Below are positions 23,413 to 31,729 of a stretch of DNA of 37,800 nt, in pieces; within the stretch, counting starts at the first letter, position 1, and every line of letters begins with the position of its first letter. The notes under the pieces were generated by a model, which worked only from the letters and a program-made list of their open reading frames with translations, was not told the origin of the DNA and searched no databases. Origin of the DNA: Clostridia bacterium (lineage in GTDB: Bacteria; Bacillota; Clostridia; Lachnospirales; Lachnospiraceae); contig CAJTEN010000040.1 in NCBI GenBank assembly GCA_910575245.1, forward strand, positions 1 to 37,800, read 5' to 3'. The translations under genes and the position numbers were made by a program.

Positions 23413-24707
23413 TATTTTTATCTGAGTTTATTGAGTGGGTGGCCTGTCTGACCGAGATTGGATTACTGTCCTGGCTGTTTTGGGAAGCGTTTAAAGAGCA
23501 GCGGAAAAATGCCGGCATATACTGGGATTATATCTATGTAGTGTGTATGGCGACATGGGTATTGTTCATCAATAATATAGTACTCTATTCATCCTTTACG
23601 CTTGTGCAGCTTGTGGTCATAAGCAGTATGGTGGCACGGGCCCTTTACAGGGTCAGTTATAGAAAGCTCCTGTCTGCTTCTCTGTTTTATACGTTTTGTT
23701 TCTGCAGCACAGACATGCTGGTAAGCAGTCTCTATCTCTCTCTTGGAGACCGATGGAACATAAATGGTGATACGATCATGACATTCTCCCTGCAGAGAAT
23801 AGGACTGGTCGTTCTGGCAAAGTCTGTCATGACCGCGTTTATAGTTTTAATGAAAAAGTGGCTGATTCCGGTCATAAGAAGCGATTATGACAGAAGTATA
23901 CTGTTGATAACGGGAGCCGCCTTTTTAGGCTTTTTATATTATCGAGAACGATCACAGAGCGTTTTTATGGTGGAATTGTCCAGTATCTGGGGGTTGACGG
24001 TTGTTCTCTGCGGTCTTGGAATCTATATCGTCTATAGTTATCTGGAAAACCGCAACGAAAAAATCCGGAACCGGATGGCGGAAATGCAAAATGAACTGCT
24101 GCGGGAAAACTATCAGATGGTAAGCGATCTGTATGAAAGCAATGCAAGGCTGTATCATGATCTGAACAATCATCTGGACATCCTGTATCAGATGATTGCT
24201 GCACAACGGCTGGATGAGGCAAGAACATATATCAGTCAGATCAGCGAACCAATGAAGGAACTTATGCTGAAAAGTTTTACGGGGAATGATATCATTGACG
24301 TGCTCCTCAGCAGTAAAAAGCAAAAAGCGGAGCAGCTTGGAATAAAGGTGAGCATGGATGTGGAGTTTCCGTCAAATACAGGCATCCGCACAAATGATGT
24401 CTGTACGATTCTCGGAAATTTGATGGACAATGCGATCGACGGAAGCAAAGCAACAGAAAATGCAGAGGTGTGTCTGAAAATATGCCGGGTACATCGGTTT
24501 CTTGTGATCCGGGTCTACAATACGATCTCCAGCCGGCCACTGATCGATGAAAGGACGGGCAGGCTGGTTACGGACAAAGAGGACAAGACAAAGCACGGCT
24601 GGGGAATGCAGAGTGTAAAGGCCGCCCTGGAAAAGTATAACGGAACCATGCAATACCAGTTTAGTGAAACGGAATTCAAAATAACAGTCATGTTGTTTTT
24701 CCAGTGA
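23409..24707 (+). CDS. GHKL sensor histidine kinase (AgrC/VirS-like)
   Basis: 432 residues: about six membrane helices (to ~215) with very short loops, a coiled-coil, then the phosphoacceptor H250 in LYHDLNNHLDILYQM. The ATPase N-box is at N337/N341 (NLMDNAIDGSK) and the G-box at GWGM (397-400). This is the layout of peptide-sensing kinases AgrC, ComD and VirS, so the signal is likely a peptide or a membrane-active compound (family inference). Its start overlaps the regulator stop. A strong terminator follows, separating it from the lipoprotein operon. Confidence 0.9.
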   Translation: MIFLSEFIEWVACLTEIGLLSWLFWEAFKEQRKNAGIYWDYIYVVCMATWVLFINNIVLYSSFTLVQLVVISSMVARALYRVSYRKLLSASLFYTFCFCSTDMLVSSLYLSLGDRWNINGDTIMTFSLQRIGLVVLAKSVMTAFIVLMKKWLIPVIRSDYDRSILLITGAAFLGFLYYRERSQSVFMVELSSIWGLTVVLCGLGIYIVYSYLENRNEKIRNRMAEMQNELLRENYQMVSDLYESNARLYHDLNNHLDILYQMIAAQRLDEARTYISQISEPMKELMLKSFTGNDIIDVLLSSKKQKAEQLGIKVSMDVEFPSNTGIRTNDVCTILGNLMDNAIDGSKATENAEVCLKICRVHRFLVIRVYNTISSRPLIDERTGRLVTDKEDKTKHGWGMQSVKAALEKYNGTMQYQFSETEFKITVMLFFQ

Positions 24708-24723
24708 AATTTGCGAAACGAAG

Positions 24724-24755
24724 GAAGCCACGTACCAGGATGGCTTCTTTTTTTT
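24724..24755 (+). terminator. Intrinsic terminator after the kinase
   Basis: GAAGCCA pairs with TGGCTTC (24741-24747), followed by eight T residues. Confidence 0.85.
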
Positions 24756-24772
24756 ATGTTACGGGAGATTCG

Positions 24773-24834
24773 CGGACATAAAACCCGGGGTTTACGGACA
24801 TAACAGACCACTTTTGGACAGGGTGTCCTATACT
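24773..24834 (+). promoter_or_regulatory. LytTR binding site and activator-dependent promoter
   Basis: CGGACATAA occurs at 24773-24781 and 24795-24803, a period of exactly 22 bp, the usual LytTR-site spacing. GGACAGGGTGTCC (24816-24828) is a palindrome sharing the GGACA core. A TATACT -10 follows at 24829-24834, with no matching -35. The second repeat sits about 40 bases before the predicted start point, where an activator would stand. Confidence 0.65.
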
Positions 24835-24870
24835 CTACAAATAAACTGCAAAAAAGGAGATGGAGTATTT

Positions 24871-26013
24871 ATGAAAGTGAAGAAAAGCATTATTTTAGTG
24901 ACAGCATTATCATGCCTGGCCTGTGTCGGATGTGCAAAAGAACAGCCAGAGCCCGTGACAGAGATGGAAACCGAAAGCAGGACAGAGGAAACAGTGCAGA
25001 CAGAAAATGCCGTCCCCGGACAGGTGTTTCCGGAGAGATTTGAGGAAACCATAGATGGCGTGTGTTTTGATATGGATGTGCGGATTTCTAAAGAGGCAGA
25101 CATGGAGAATCTGCACAGAACGTCGGCGACACTTCAGCGGCCGGATATAGAAAAAGCCAAAGCAGTGTTTGCAGCGGGCAGGACGGTAGTGGAGGAGCAG
25201 AACGACACCGGATCGGGGGAGGACGGCATCGAATATCCGTGCTATCGGGCTGATTATGATGACGATACTTTTTTGAATATCAGCTCAAATTTGACATACA
25301 GCCATACGCCGGTATTTGAGAAGATCAATGGAGCATTCCGCCTCTATTCTCATAATAATACGGAACGTTATGCAAAAGACACTGTACTGGAAGCCGGCGA
25401 CCCGCAGATGCTGTTTGAAAATGTGCTAAAGAGCATCCGCGACGCGGGTTATCAGCTTGAAGATGTCGCATATGATTACTTTGCACTGGATCATGAGACC
25501 ATGGCGGAAGAATTCATGCTCCTTGATAAAACGGGTGAAACCGTAAGCACAGAAGGGATTTCCTGGGGAGTGGAGGATGACTGCTATTTTTATACAGCAG
25601 TCCAGCTTCAGGAAGGGCTTCCCATATACTTTGGCAGTCAGGATTTTCCGGAAGACGAAGAGGGGAATCGGCCGATCCACGCGCTGTGTTCCGCGAACGG
25701 AATAGAGAGACTGGATGTCTCGCGGCTATATTCCTTTTCTGAGCCGGGCGAAGCCGTAAGTCTGCTGGATCTTGATACGATCGTGCAAACCGTATCGAAG
25801 AAATACGGAGATATCGTGGGGCCTTCCTATACCGTGAAGCGTGCAGAATTATACAAGATGCCGGTGAAAACGGCGGACAGTACCTATGATGTAAAGATCG
25901 TATGGCTGTTTGAAGTGCAGGAGGCAGGAAAGGACAGTGACACCGGTGAGGCATATGAATATACACAATATATGTTTGTTGATGCGACAGACGGGACGGA
26001 GGTGTTTATTTAG
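24871..26013 (+). CDS. Lipoprotein with PepSY-like C-terminus, first gene of an ABC operon
   Basis: 380 residues. The signal peptide (KVKKSIILVTALSCLACVGC) ends in a lipobox-like CVGC, though its -3 residue is atypical. A Glu/Thr-rich linker follows, then a large extracellular domain, with a C-terminal VKIVWLFEVQEAG and FVDATDGTEVFI resembling the end of PepSY/YpeB-type domains. It is probably a membrane-anchored extracellular partner, sensor or substrate-capture protein for the downstream ABC transporter. The start is ATG 24871, preceded by AAAGGAGATGGAG; the longer frame from 24814 overlaps the promoter. The stop overlaps the GTG of the next gene. Confidence 0.75.
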   Translation: MKVKKSIILVTALSCLACVGCAKEQPEPVTEMETESRTEETVQTENAVPGQVFPERFEETIDGVCFDMDVRISKEADMENLHRTSATLQRPDIEKAKAVFAAGRTVVEEQNDTGSGEDGIEYPCYRADYDDDTFLNISSNLTYSHTPVFEKINGAFRLYSHNNTERYAKDTVLEAGDPQMLFENVLKSIRDAGYQLEDVAYDYFALDHETMAEEFMLLDKTGETVSTEGISWGVEDDCYFYTAVQLQEGLPIYFGSQDFPEDEEGNRPIHALCSANGIERLDVSRLYSFSEPGEAVSLLDLDTIVQTVSKKYGDIVGPSYTVKRAELYKMPVKTADSTYDVKIVWLFEVQEAGKDSDTGEAYEYTQYMFVDATDGTEVFI

Positions 26014-26792
26014 TGAAAAAACGGCAGGCATATGTTCGGACAGAGGTCGGCCGCCTGTTTGGCAAAAAGGAATTCTATTTTTCTGTTTCGGGAATTGTTT
26101 TGATTCTGTTTTTATCGGCGAATGACGGAATGGGGCATATGGGGGATTCGGTTTTGGCGGCTGTATTGCTGTCATCTTATGATGCCGGATTTTTGTTGAC
26201 TTTTTCTCTGGCAGCTATTCCATATGCAACCGCTTTTACCGAGGAACTGGAATATAATTATGCCAGATATCTGGTGATCCGCGGCAACTTAAGAAGCTAT
26301 GTCTTTTCCAAAATGCTTGTCATTTTTATATCTTCCGTGCTGGCGATGGGGATCGGTATCACCTGCTTTGCCGTATGTTGTGCGGTAAATATGCCCTGGC
26401 TGGACGAAGGAATGGCGGAATACATATTGCAGTTTGGCGGTTATCGTTACTTTTTGGCGCATGGACATTATCTGCTGTGGTTTTTACTTTATGGAATACA
26501 GTGGGGGATGCTGGCGGGTATTTTGTCGATGGCGTCAGCGTTTTGTTCCCTTTTTTTATCAAATAAGCTGCTCGTATATTCTGTACCGGTCCTGCTTTAT
26601 CAGGTATTGACTGAATTTGGTGCAGACAGTTTTCGAAGAGCGGCGGCATTTGATCCCCGTGTGATTTTCGACGCAAGATACAATATATGGAACAGCGATT
26701 TTAAGATGTTCACATGGGCGCTTGCACAAGGAGGAGTGGCATGGCTGCTCCTTGGCCTTGCAGGCATATGGCAGCTGAAAAGGAGGATATGA
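26013..26792 (+). CDS. ABC-2-type membrane protein, first permease
   Basis: 259 residues with about six predicted membrane helices and no ATPase motifs. The cytoplasmic N-terminus KKRQAYVRTEVGRLFGKKEFYF leads to the first helix, as in ABC-2 permeases of antimicrobial-peptide export or immunity systems. GTG start overlapping the lipoprotein stop; GGAGG lies upstream. The next permease gene begins at or just beyond its stop. Low primary-sequence conservation in this class; the role is inferred mainly from topology and the adjacent ATPase gene. Confidence 0.7.
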   Translation: MKKRQAYVRTEVGRLFGKKEFYFSVSGIVLILFLSANDGMGHMGDSVLAAVLLSSYDAGFLLTFSLAAIPYATAFTEELEYNYARYLVIRGNLRSYVFSKMLVIFISSVLAMGIGITCFAVCCAVNMPWLDEGMAEYILQFGGYRYFLAHGHYLLWFLLYGIQWGMLAGILSMASAFCSLFLSNKLLVYSVPVLLYQVLTEFGADSFRRAAAFDPRVIFDARYNIWNSDFKMFTWALAQGGVAWLLLGLAGIWQLKRRI

Positions 26793-26797
26793 GCAGA

Positions 26798-27655
26798 ATG
26801 TTATATGGTCGCTTTTTCCGGCAGGCGCTTACGGAGCGGGTGTTTTGTTCCAGAACTTACAGCGTGGTATTTTTGCAGGGCGTTATCCAGTATCTGTACA
26901 TGTGTCCTGTTGTACGTGCTTCAAAAGATATGGAGTGTGGTGCGTCACCATGGGTATTTCCGTTTCTTTTGTCGAATCTTTTCTTTTTGCTGTTGTTTAT
27001 GGTTGGGATCGTTTACTCTTTTTCAGACGTTCCATTTATGCAGAACAAAAACATGTATCAGGTGATTCGTACAGGTAGGATGAGATGGGCAGCAGGACAG
27101 ATCAGCGTGATCTTCGCGCAGGCCTTTTTGCTTATGGCTGTAAACGCGCTCTTTCCCATGCTTTTACTGGCTGGATCTTGTGAGTATACACTGGAATGGG
27201 GAAAGCTGTATCATACCCTGGCATTAACAGGTGGTTCGGAGGCGTATCGGCTTTTGTTCGCTTTTTCCTATGAAGCGATGCAGAGATTTTCACCGCTGGA
27301 ACTGCTTGGCCTGACGGTATTGATCGGCACCCTGGTGATCGCTTTTGTCGGTCTTCTGATGTTTGCTGTCAGTCTGTACATAAACAGAAGTGTTGTGGTC
27401 ACGCTGGCATTTCTTATGGTGGTCATGATTTATCTGGTTGAGAATATTCATCCATTGTTAAGAAGAGGGACGGCAATGTTTGTACCGGTCAACTGGATGC
27501 GGGTAACCCAGATCGGGATCAAAATGCATGACAGTTTTATGCAGCCTTCGGTTGTGTATATGCTGGCGGTATTGGCAGTTGGCATTACAGTTTGTGCAGG
27601 TCTCATATGCATAAAGATCAAAAGGATGGAATTTCAGTGGTATAAAGAAGAATAG
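26798..27655 (+). CDS. ABC-2-type membrane protein, second permease
   Basis: 285 residues with about six membrane helices (for instance VFPFLLSNLFFLLLFMVGIVY; LLGLTVLIGTLVIAFVGLLM; VVYMLAVLAVGITVCAGLIC). Likely partner of the preceding permease in a heterodimeric channel. AGGAGG at 26781-26786 is 2 bases from ATG 26789 (which would overlap the previous stop) and 11 from ATG 26798; the latter is chosen, without certainty. A longer frame from 26714 lies inside the previous gene and is not supported. Confidence 0.7.
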   Translation: MLYGRFFRQALTERVFCSRTYSVVFLQGVIQYLYMCPVVRASKDMECGASPWVFPFLLSNLFFLLLFMVGIVYSFSDVPFMQNKNMYQVIRTGRMRWAAGQISVIFAQAFLLMAVNALFPMLLLAGSCEYTLEWGKLYHTLALTGGSEAYRLLFAFSYEAMQRFSPLELLGLTVLIGTLVIAFVGLLMFAVSLYINRSVVVTLAFLMVVMIYLVENIHPLLRRGTAMFVPVNWMRVTQIGIKMHDSFMQPSVVYMLAVLAVGITVCAGLICIKIKRMEFQWYKEE

Positions 27656-27666
27656 GGGGATGCCGG

Positions 27667-28338
27667 ATGGGACAGTGCGTGATAGAGATTGAACATGTAA
27701 GCAAGTCATTTAAGGGGATGCAGGTATTGAACGATGTAAATATGACCTGCAGCGGTGGAAACATATATGGGATAGTCGGTCATAACGGCTCCGGGAAAAC
27801 CGTATTATTTAAGTGTATTTGTGGTTTTCTGCGGGTGGATTCCGGCAATATAGCAATAAACGGTAAAGTGATGGGAAAGGATCTGGATATGTTGAAGCAT
27901 ACGGGGATCATCATTGAGGAACCCGGATATATCCGTAGCTTATCGGGCTTTCGTAACCTGGAATATCTGTACCGGATATCGAACAAAAAAGATACGGCGG
28001 CAATTCACGCCGCCATGTTGAAGGTGGGACTTGACCCCTGTGCCAGGAAAAAAGTCTGCAACTATTCACTGGGGATGCGTCAGCGTCTGGCGATCGCACA
28101 GGCGACCATGGAAGATCAGGAGATTCTGATTTTGGATGAACCGATGAATGGTCTCGACAAAGAAGGAGTTGCGGAAATGAGAAAATTTTTTTCGGATCAA
28201 AGGAGTATGGGAAAATTGATACTATTGGCCAGTCACAACAAAGAAGACATTGAGGTGCTTTGTGATGAAGTGTATGAAATGAGTCATGGCACATTGAAAA
28301 AAACGGCAGGTCAGTTCTTCAAGCTCCCCGGTCTTTAG
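27667..28338 (+). CDS. ABC transporter ATP-binding protein
   Basis: 223 residues, complete nucleotide-binding domain: Walker A GHNGSGKT (38-45), Q-loop region IIIEEPGYI, signature SLGMRQ (134-139, the LSGGQ variant usual in bacitracin/lantibiotic-type transporters), Walker B ILILDEP with D157/E158, and switch histidine ASHNKED. It would drive the two ABC-2 permeases. Pump for peptide immunity or drug resistance is the common role of this type, but no precursor peptide or modification gene is present. The start is ATG 27667 behind GGGGGATGCCGG. The convergent MerR gene ends 7 bases beyond its stop. Confidence 0.85.
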   Translation: MGQCVIEIEHVSKSFKGMQVLNDVNMTCSGGNIYGIVGHNGSGKTVLFKCICGFLRVDSGNIAINGKVMGKDLDMLKHTGIIIEEPGYIRSLSGFRNLEYLYRISNKKDTAAIHAAMLKVGLDPCARKKVCNYSLGMRQRLAIAQATMEDQEILILDEPMNGLDKEGVAEMRKFFSDQRSMGKLILLASHNKEDIEVLCDEVYEMSHGTLKKTAGQFFKLPGL

Positions 28339-28345
28339 TTCGCTG

Positions 28346-29164
28346 TCATCCCTTCACAGGGATTTCAATCTGTACAATGTAGTCTTCGATCCGGTCAACG
28401 ACATTCTCATTGATGCCCGTCTCGTAGGAAAATTCGTGGAGTGTCAGGCCGTGTGCTCCGGCAAAAGCAAAAATTTCTTCATACCGCCCGGGAAGTCTGT
28501 CAAAGGATCCTTTGTGGAAGGCCTTCAGATAGCGTCCGCCGGGAGCCGTGTGAAGATCCGGCTGGCAGGGCAGGAAAGGAATCTCGATAAAGAGTCTGGA
28601 ATACTCGTCATATTTGCCGGCAAGCAGGCTGGAGACGGCGATCATGGAGCCGTAGAAGGCATCATGGAGTCGTCCCAGCCTGTATTTTTCTGTCTCGGCA
28701 GTGATCAGTTCTACTTCCTCCTCGAAGGTGGTTTCCCGGTCGATGGGGACCGTGACCAGACAGCGCGCTTCCCGCTCTATGATGCTGATCTCGGACAGAT
28801 CCATCGTCAGCAGGGTGGACATGTTCCGGTGGTGGGAGCACAGGGTGGAGCGGACTGCCTGCAGGTGGGTAATGCGCAGGTCAAGCTCCGCGATTTTGTC
28901 TTCCAGCAGGCTTTTTAAGCTGCCGGCAGAGCGGTTTTGCATGAAATTCTGTATCTCCTGAATGGAAACGTCCAGTTCCCGGAGCAGCAGGATCGTCTCC
29001 AGAATGGGACTTTGATGGTAGTTATAGCAGCGGTAGCCGTTTTCGGGATTGACGGCGGCGGGCTTGAACAGACCGATCTCATCGTACCACATCAGAGTTT
29101 TTTTATTGATTCCGTGCATGGCGGCGAACTGGCCTATGGTGAGCAGCCTGCTCTTTTTGTCCAT
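28346..29164 (-). CDS. MerR-family regulator with GyrI-like effector domain
   Basis: 272 residues: winged HTH (LLTIGQFAAMHGINKKTLMWYDEIGLFKP, ENGYRCYNY), coiled-coil linker (~80-120), then a GyrI/BmrR-type drug-binding domain ending DRIEDYIVQIEIPVKG. This is the BmrR plan: multidrug binding twists the promoter DNA to activate an efflux gene. The start is ATG at 29164 with AAGGAGG upstream; the longer frame from 29209 is rejected. It is divergent to a MATE pump, and its operator fills that promoter spacer. Confidence 0.9.
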   Translation of the reverse strand: MDKKSRLLTIGQFAAMHGINKKTLMWYDEIGLFKPAAVNPENGYRCYNYHQSPILETILLLRELDVSIQEIQNFMQNRSAGSLKSLLEDKIAELDLRITHLQAVRSTLCSHHRNMSTLLTMDLSEISIIEREARCLVTVPIDRETTFEEEVELITAETEKYRLGRLHDAFYGSMIAVSSLLAGKYDEYSRLFIEIPFLPCQPDLHTAPGGRYLKAFHKGSFDRLPGRYEEIFAFAGAHGLTLHEFSYETGINENVVDRIEDYIVQIEIPVKG

Positions 29165-29230
29165 AATGATCTGCCTCCTTCTTTGTTTTTCGTGTAAAAA
29201 ATTTTCCAAGTGATTTTTTGTACGATTGTC

Positions 29231-29261
29231 TTGACCGTACAGTTACTGTACGGTCTATGAT
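29231..29261 (+). promoter_or_regulatory. MerR-type promoter with 19-bp spacer and perfect palindrome
   Basis: -35 TTGACC (29231-29236), 19-base spacer, -10 TATGAT (29256-29261). A 23-bp perfect palindrome (GACCGTACAG, TTA, CTGTACGGTC; 29233-29255) occupies the spacer. This is the over-long, regulator-twisted promoter of MerR activators and points at the MATE gene. Confidence 0.9.
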
Positions 29262-29305
29262 ACCTGATACAGGAAGAAAATACAAGATGATCGGAGGATA
29301 AACAT

Positions 29306-30637
29306 ATGGAAAACAAAAATGTATATGAAAAACCTGTAACGCTGAAAAATATTTTGAAATTTGCCGTGCCGACCATTGCCATGACGGTATTCATGTCTTT
29401 TTATACGATGGTAGACGGCCTGTTTGTATCGAATCTGATCAGTACGGATGCGCTTTCGGCCATCAATCTGACGGCTCCTGTCATCCAGCTTGTGACGGCA
29501 GTCTCTACCATGCTCGCCACCGGAGGGAGCGCGGTGATCATGAAAAAGATGGGAGAGCAGAAAACAGAGGAGGCGAAGCAGGATTTTACCTTTCTGATCC
29601 TGGTAAATGTAGTGGTGGGTATTGTTATGTGCGGGGCCGGATATGTGGCGATGGAGCATATTTTCGCCGGCATGAATCTTTCGGAGGCCGTAGAGGGATA
29701 TTGTGTGGAATATTTGAGCCGCTATCTTGTGTTCACCGTGCCGATCCTGCTGATGAACAACTTTACGCTCTATATGATCGCCAGCGAGAAGGCGACGCTG
29801 TCCTTAATCTGTTCCGTTACAGGCGGCGTCCTCAATATGGTACTCGACTACGTGTTCATCGCAGGGTTTTCCATGGGAATCAGCGGTGCGGCGGTGGCAA
29901 CAGGGCTGGGATATTCTGTGACGGCGGTTGCCGGTCTGTTTGTTTTCAGCCGCAAAAAGAGTCTGCTGCATTTTACGAAACCGGTATGCCGTTTCAGGGT
30001 TCTCGCCGGTGCGGCCACAAACGGATGCTCGGAGATGGCTACCGCGCTTGTCACCGGGATCATCACGATGATGTTTAACTGGACGATGCTTCACTATGTC
30101 GGGGAGGACGGGGTTGCGGCCGTCACCATCATCATGTATGTGCTGATGTTTGCCAGCTCCCTTTATACGGGGTATTCATACGGTGTGGCGCCCATGCTGA
30201 GTTATTACTACGGGGAACAAAACCACCAAAAACTGAAAAAGCTGGTTGCCACGAGTCTGAAAGTGATCGCATGTATCTGCCTGATCACGGTTGCCGCCTC
30301 CTTTATGCTGACAAGGCCGCTGGTATCGGTATTTGCCCGGCCGGATAATCCGGTGTACGAACTGGCGGTAACGGGGAACAGGATCTGTACGGTGGCGCTC
30401 TTCTTTATCGGATTTAATATTTTTGCCAGCGGGATGTTTACCGCATTGTCCAACGGGATCGTTTCGGCCGTGCTGGCATTTTCCAGATCGTTTGTTTTTA
30501 TGCTGATCACCATGATCGTGCTTCCGCTGCTTCTTGGCGTGAACGGTATCTGGCTGGCGACTCCGGCGGCGGAGCTGATGGCGCTTATGCTGTCCGCGTT
30601 TATGTTTCTGAAATATAAAAAGCGGTATGGATATTAA
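29306..30637 (+). CDS. MATE-family multidrug efflux transporter (MepA-like)
   Basis: 443 residues with 12 membrane helices in two MatE repeats: ILKFAVPTIAMTVFMSFYTMVDGLFVSN at the N-terminus and SYGVAPMLSYYYGEQNHQKLKKL opening the second half. It expels organic cations using an ion gradient. GGAGG stands 7 bases before ATG. The divergent MerR/GyrI regulator and 19-bp-spacer promoter predict drug-induced expression. Only distantly alike to the MATE protein at 3489, so not a recent duplicate. Intact. Confidence 0.92.
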   Translation: MENKNVYEKPVTLKNILKFAVPTIAMTVFMSFYTMVDGLFVSNLISTDALSAINLTAPVIQLVTAVSTMLATGGSAVIMKKMGEQKTEEAKQDFTFLILVNVVVGIVMCGAGYVAMEHIFAGMNLSEAVEGYCVEYLSRYLVFTVPILLMNNFTLYMIASEKATLSLICSVTGGVLNMVLDYVFIAGFSMGISGAAVATGLGYSVTAVAGLFVFSRKKSLLHFTKPVCRFRVLAGAATNGCSEMATALVTGIITMMFNWTMLHYVGEDGVAAVTIIMYVLMFASSLYTGYSYGVAPMLSYYYGEQNHQKLKKLVATSLKVIACICLITVAASFMLTRPLVSVFARPDNPVYELAVTGNRICTVALFFIGFNIFASGMFTALSNGIVSAVLAFSRSFVFMLITMIVLPLLLGVNGIWLATPAAELMALMLSAFMFLKYKKRYGY

Positions 30638-31105
30638 ACAAAGGCAAAATCGTATGGCACGCATATAATTTATTATACCCTTCGGCAGGCACGATATGGA
30701 GTGCTTCGGAGCGGTGAGAAGACAGGATACAAATAACAGCGATCGATACCGGAATGAGGTTGTTTCAATGAATAACTTTAATACTGGATTATTCACAGAA
30801 TAACAGCATTAACTGCTGAAACCCGCATGGTTACTGTATTTTAATTGAATATTGCTTTTGAATAAATTCCTTCTAAAATTTAAATATGGGTCAGATGGTT
30901 TGGAATATTTCTAAGAGAGATGGGTGATAGGCTTAGCACCCAAAGGTGTCTTAGTTCTCGGTGGATAAAGTTACGGAAACCTCACAAAGCCTGTAAATAC
31001 GGCATTCTTGGCAGTACACAGGTCTGAAAGTTACATTATTTTCTTGTGTTTTTAGGGGCAATTTTACATTCAGGAGTGGGCGAACTTTTGTTCTGGGGTT
31101 CTTTT
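30638..31105. other. Non-coding stretch after the MATE gene
   Basis: About 470 bases with no supported gene. A small hairpin (GGGTG...CACCC) lies near 30921-30943. The stretch 30973-31009 resembles the left end of the IS at 35617 (shared TAAATACGG[C/A]ATTCTT), so a solo IS end may remain here. Confidence 0.4.
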
Positions 31106-31248
31106 GCCAAAAAGTATAAACCTTTTGGCAAAAGTGAAACAATTCTGGCAAAACCCTATACAATTTGACAAAAGCCTGTAGTTTCGCCAAATTGTATAGG
31201 GTTTTGTCGAAAAGTATAGAGGTTTCGCCAAATGATATATGAATAAAA
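31106..31248. repeat. Array of seven degenerate ~20-bp repeats with an 18-bp inverted repeat
   Basis: Units start at 31106, 31127, 31147, 31167, 31186, 31206 and 31227 (lengths 21, 20, 20, 19, 20, 21 and a partial unit). Each begins G[CGTA]C followed by an A-run, and most end in a T-run; several contain GTATA. Units 3 and 5 form a perfect inverted repeat: AAAACCCTATACAATTTG (31150-31167) against 31188-31205. The period near two helical turns resembles iterons or a multi-site operator. Confidence 0.6.
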
Positions 31249-31729
31249 CGGTAAAAAGAAAAAGGGAAAATGACAACAAGGGAAAAGGGCTGTTTCGGCA
31301 GTCCTTTTTCTCATGTCTTAAGTTTTCACAATTCATTTCTTTACATTTCAAATATCACAGATATTTTTATAATGGTTCAGAAAATAATAAGTTGGAAAGC
31401 GGGGAAATCAGAGTTAATATGCTTACATGGCGGTTGCCGTTTCCCTGTATCGACTATGTACTGCCTTGTGTGAATATTCTTGCACCAAGAACCCATGGTT
31501 CCGGTAATATGGAAACCGGTATTCCGGAGCGGAAACCGCCATTGATTGGCTTGATTACAATTCATAAGAAAATTGAGCGAATGTCAAGTCCAGAGCCGCT
31601 TTGCAGGGCGTAAGCCGGCTTTATATTGGTGAAATTTCTTATATCCTGCATAATTGCCAATCAGTTTTCTTATTACCGGACAGTATGGACTTCGAAACCG
31701 AAATATTCATTGTGGGCTGCTAAGTACTA
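31249..31729. other. Non-coding stretch before the LytTR fragment
   Basis: About 480 bases. A 124-codon frame (31239-31613) crosses it but has no ribosome binding site and starts inside the repeat array. No hairpin with T-run or tRNA-like structure was noticed. Confidence 0.35.

Noticed and set aside
22693..24707. A true Agr quorum-sensing locus
   Set aside because: No AgrB protease and no AgrD-like precursor are present; only the regulator and kinase types match.
31106..31248. CRISPR array
   Set aside because: Units are adjacent and degenerate, with no unique spacers of constant length and no cas genes in the window.
31070..31351. Minus-strand frame through the ~20-bp repeats as a repeat protein
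   Set aside because: The apparent periodic aromatic residues follow from the DNA repeat itself; unit lengths of 19-21 do not hold a constant codon phase.
31239..31613. 124-codon frame after the repeat array
   Set aside because: It starts inside the repeats, with no ribosome binding site and a composition typical of random AT-rich DNA.
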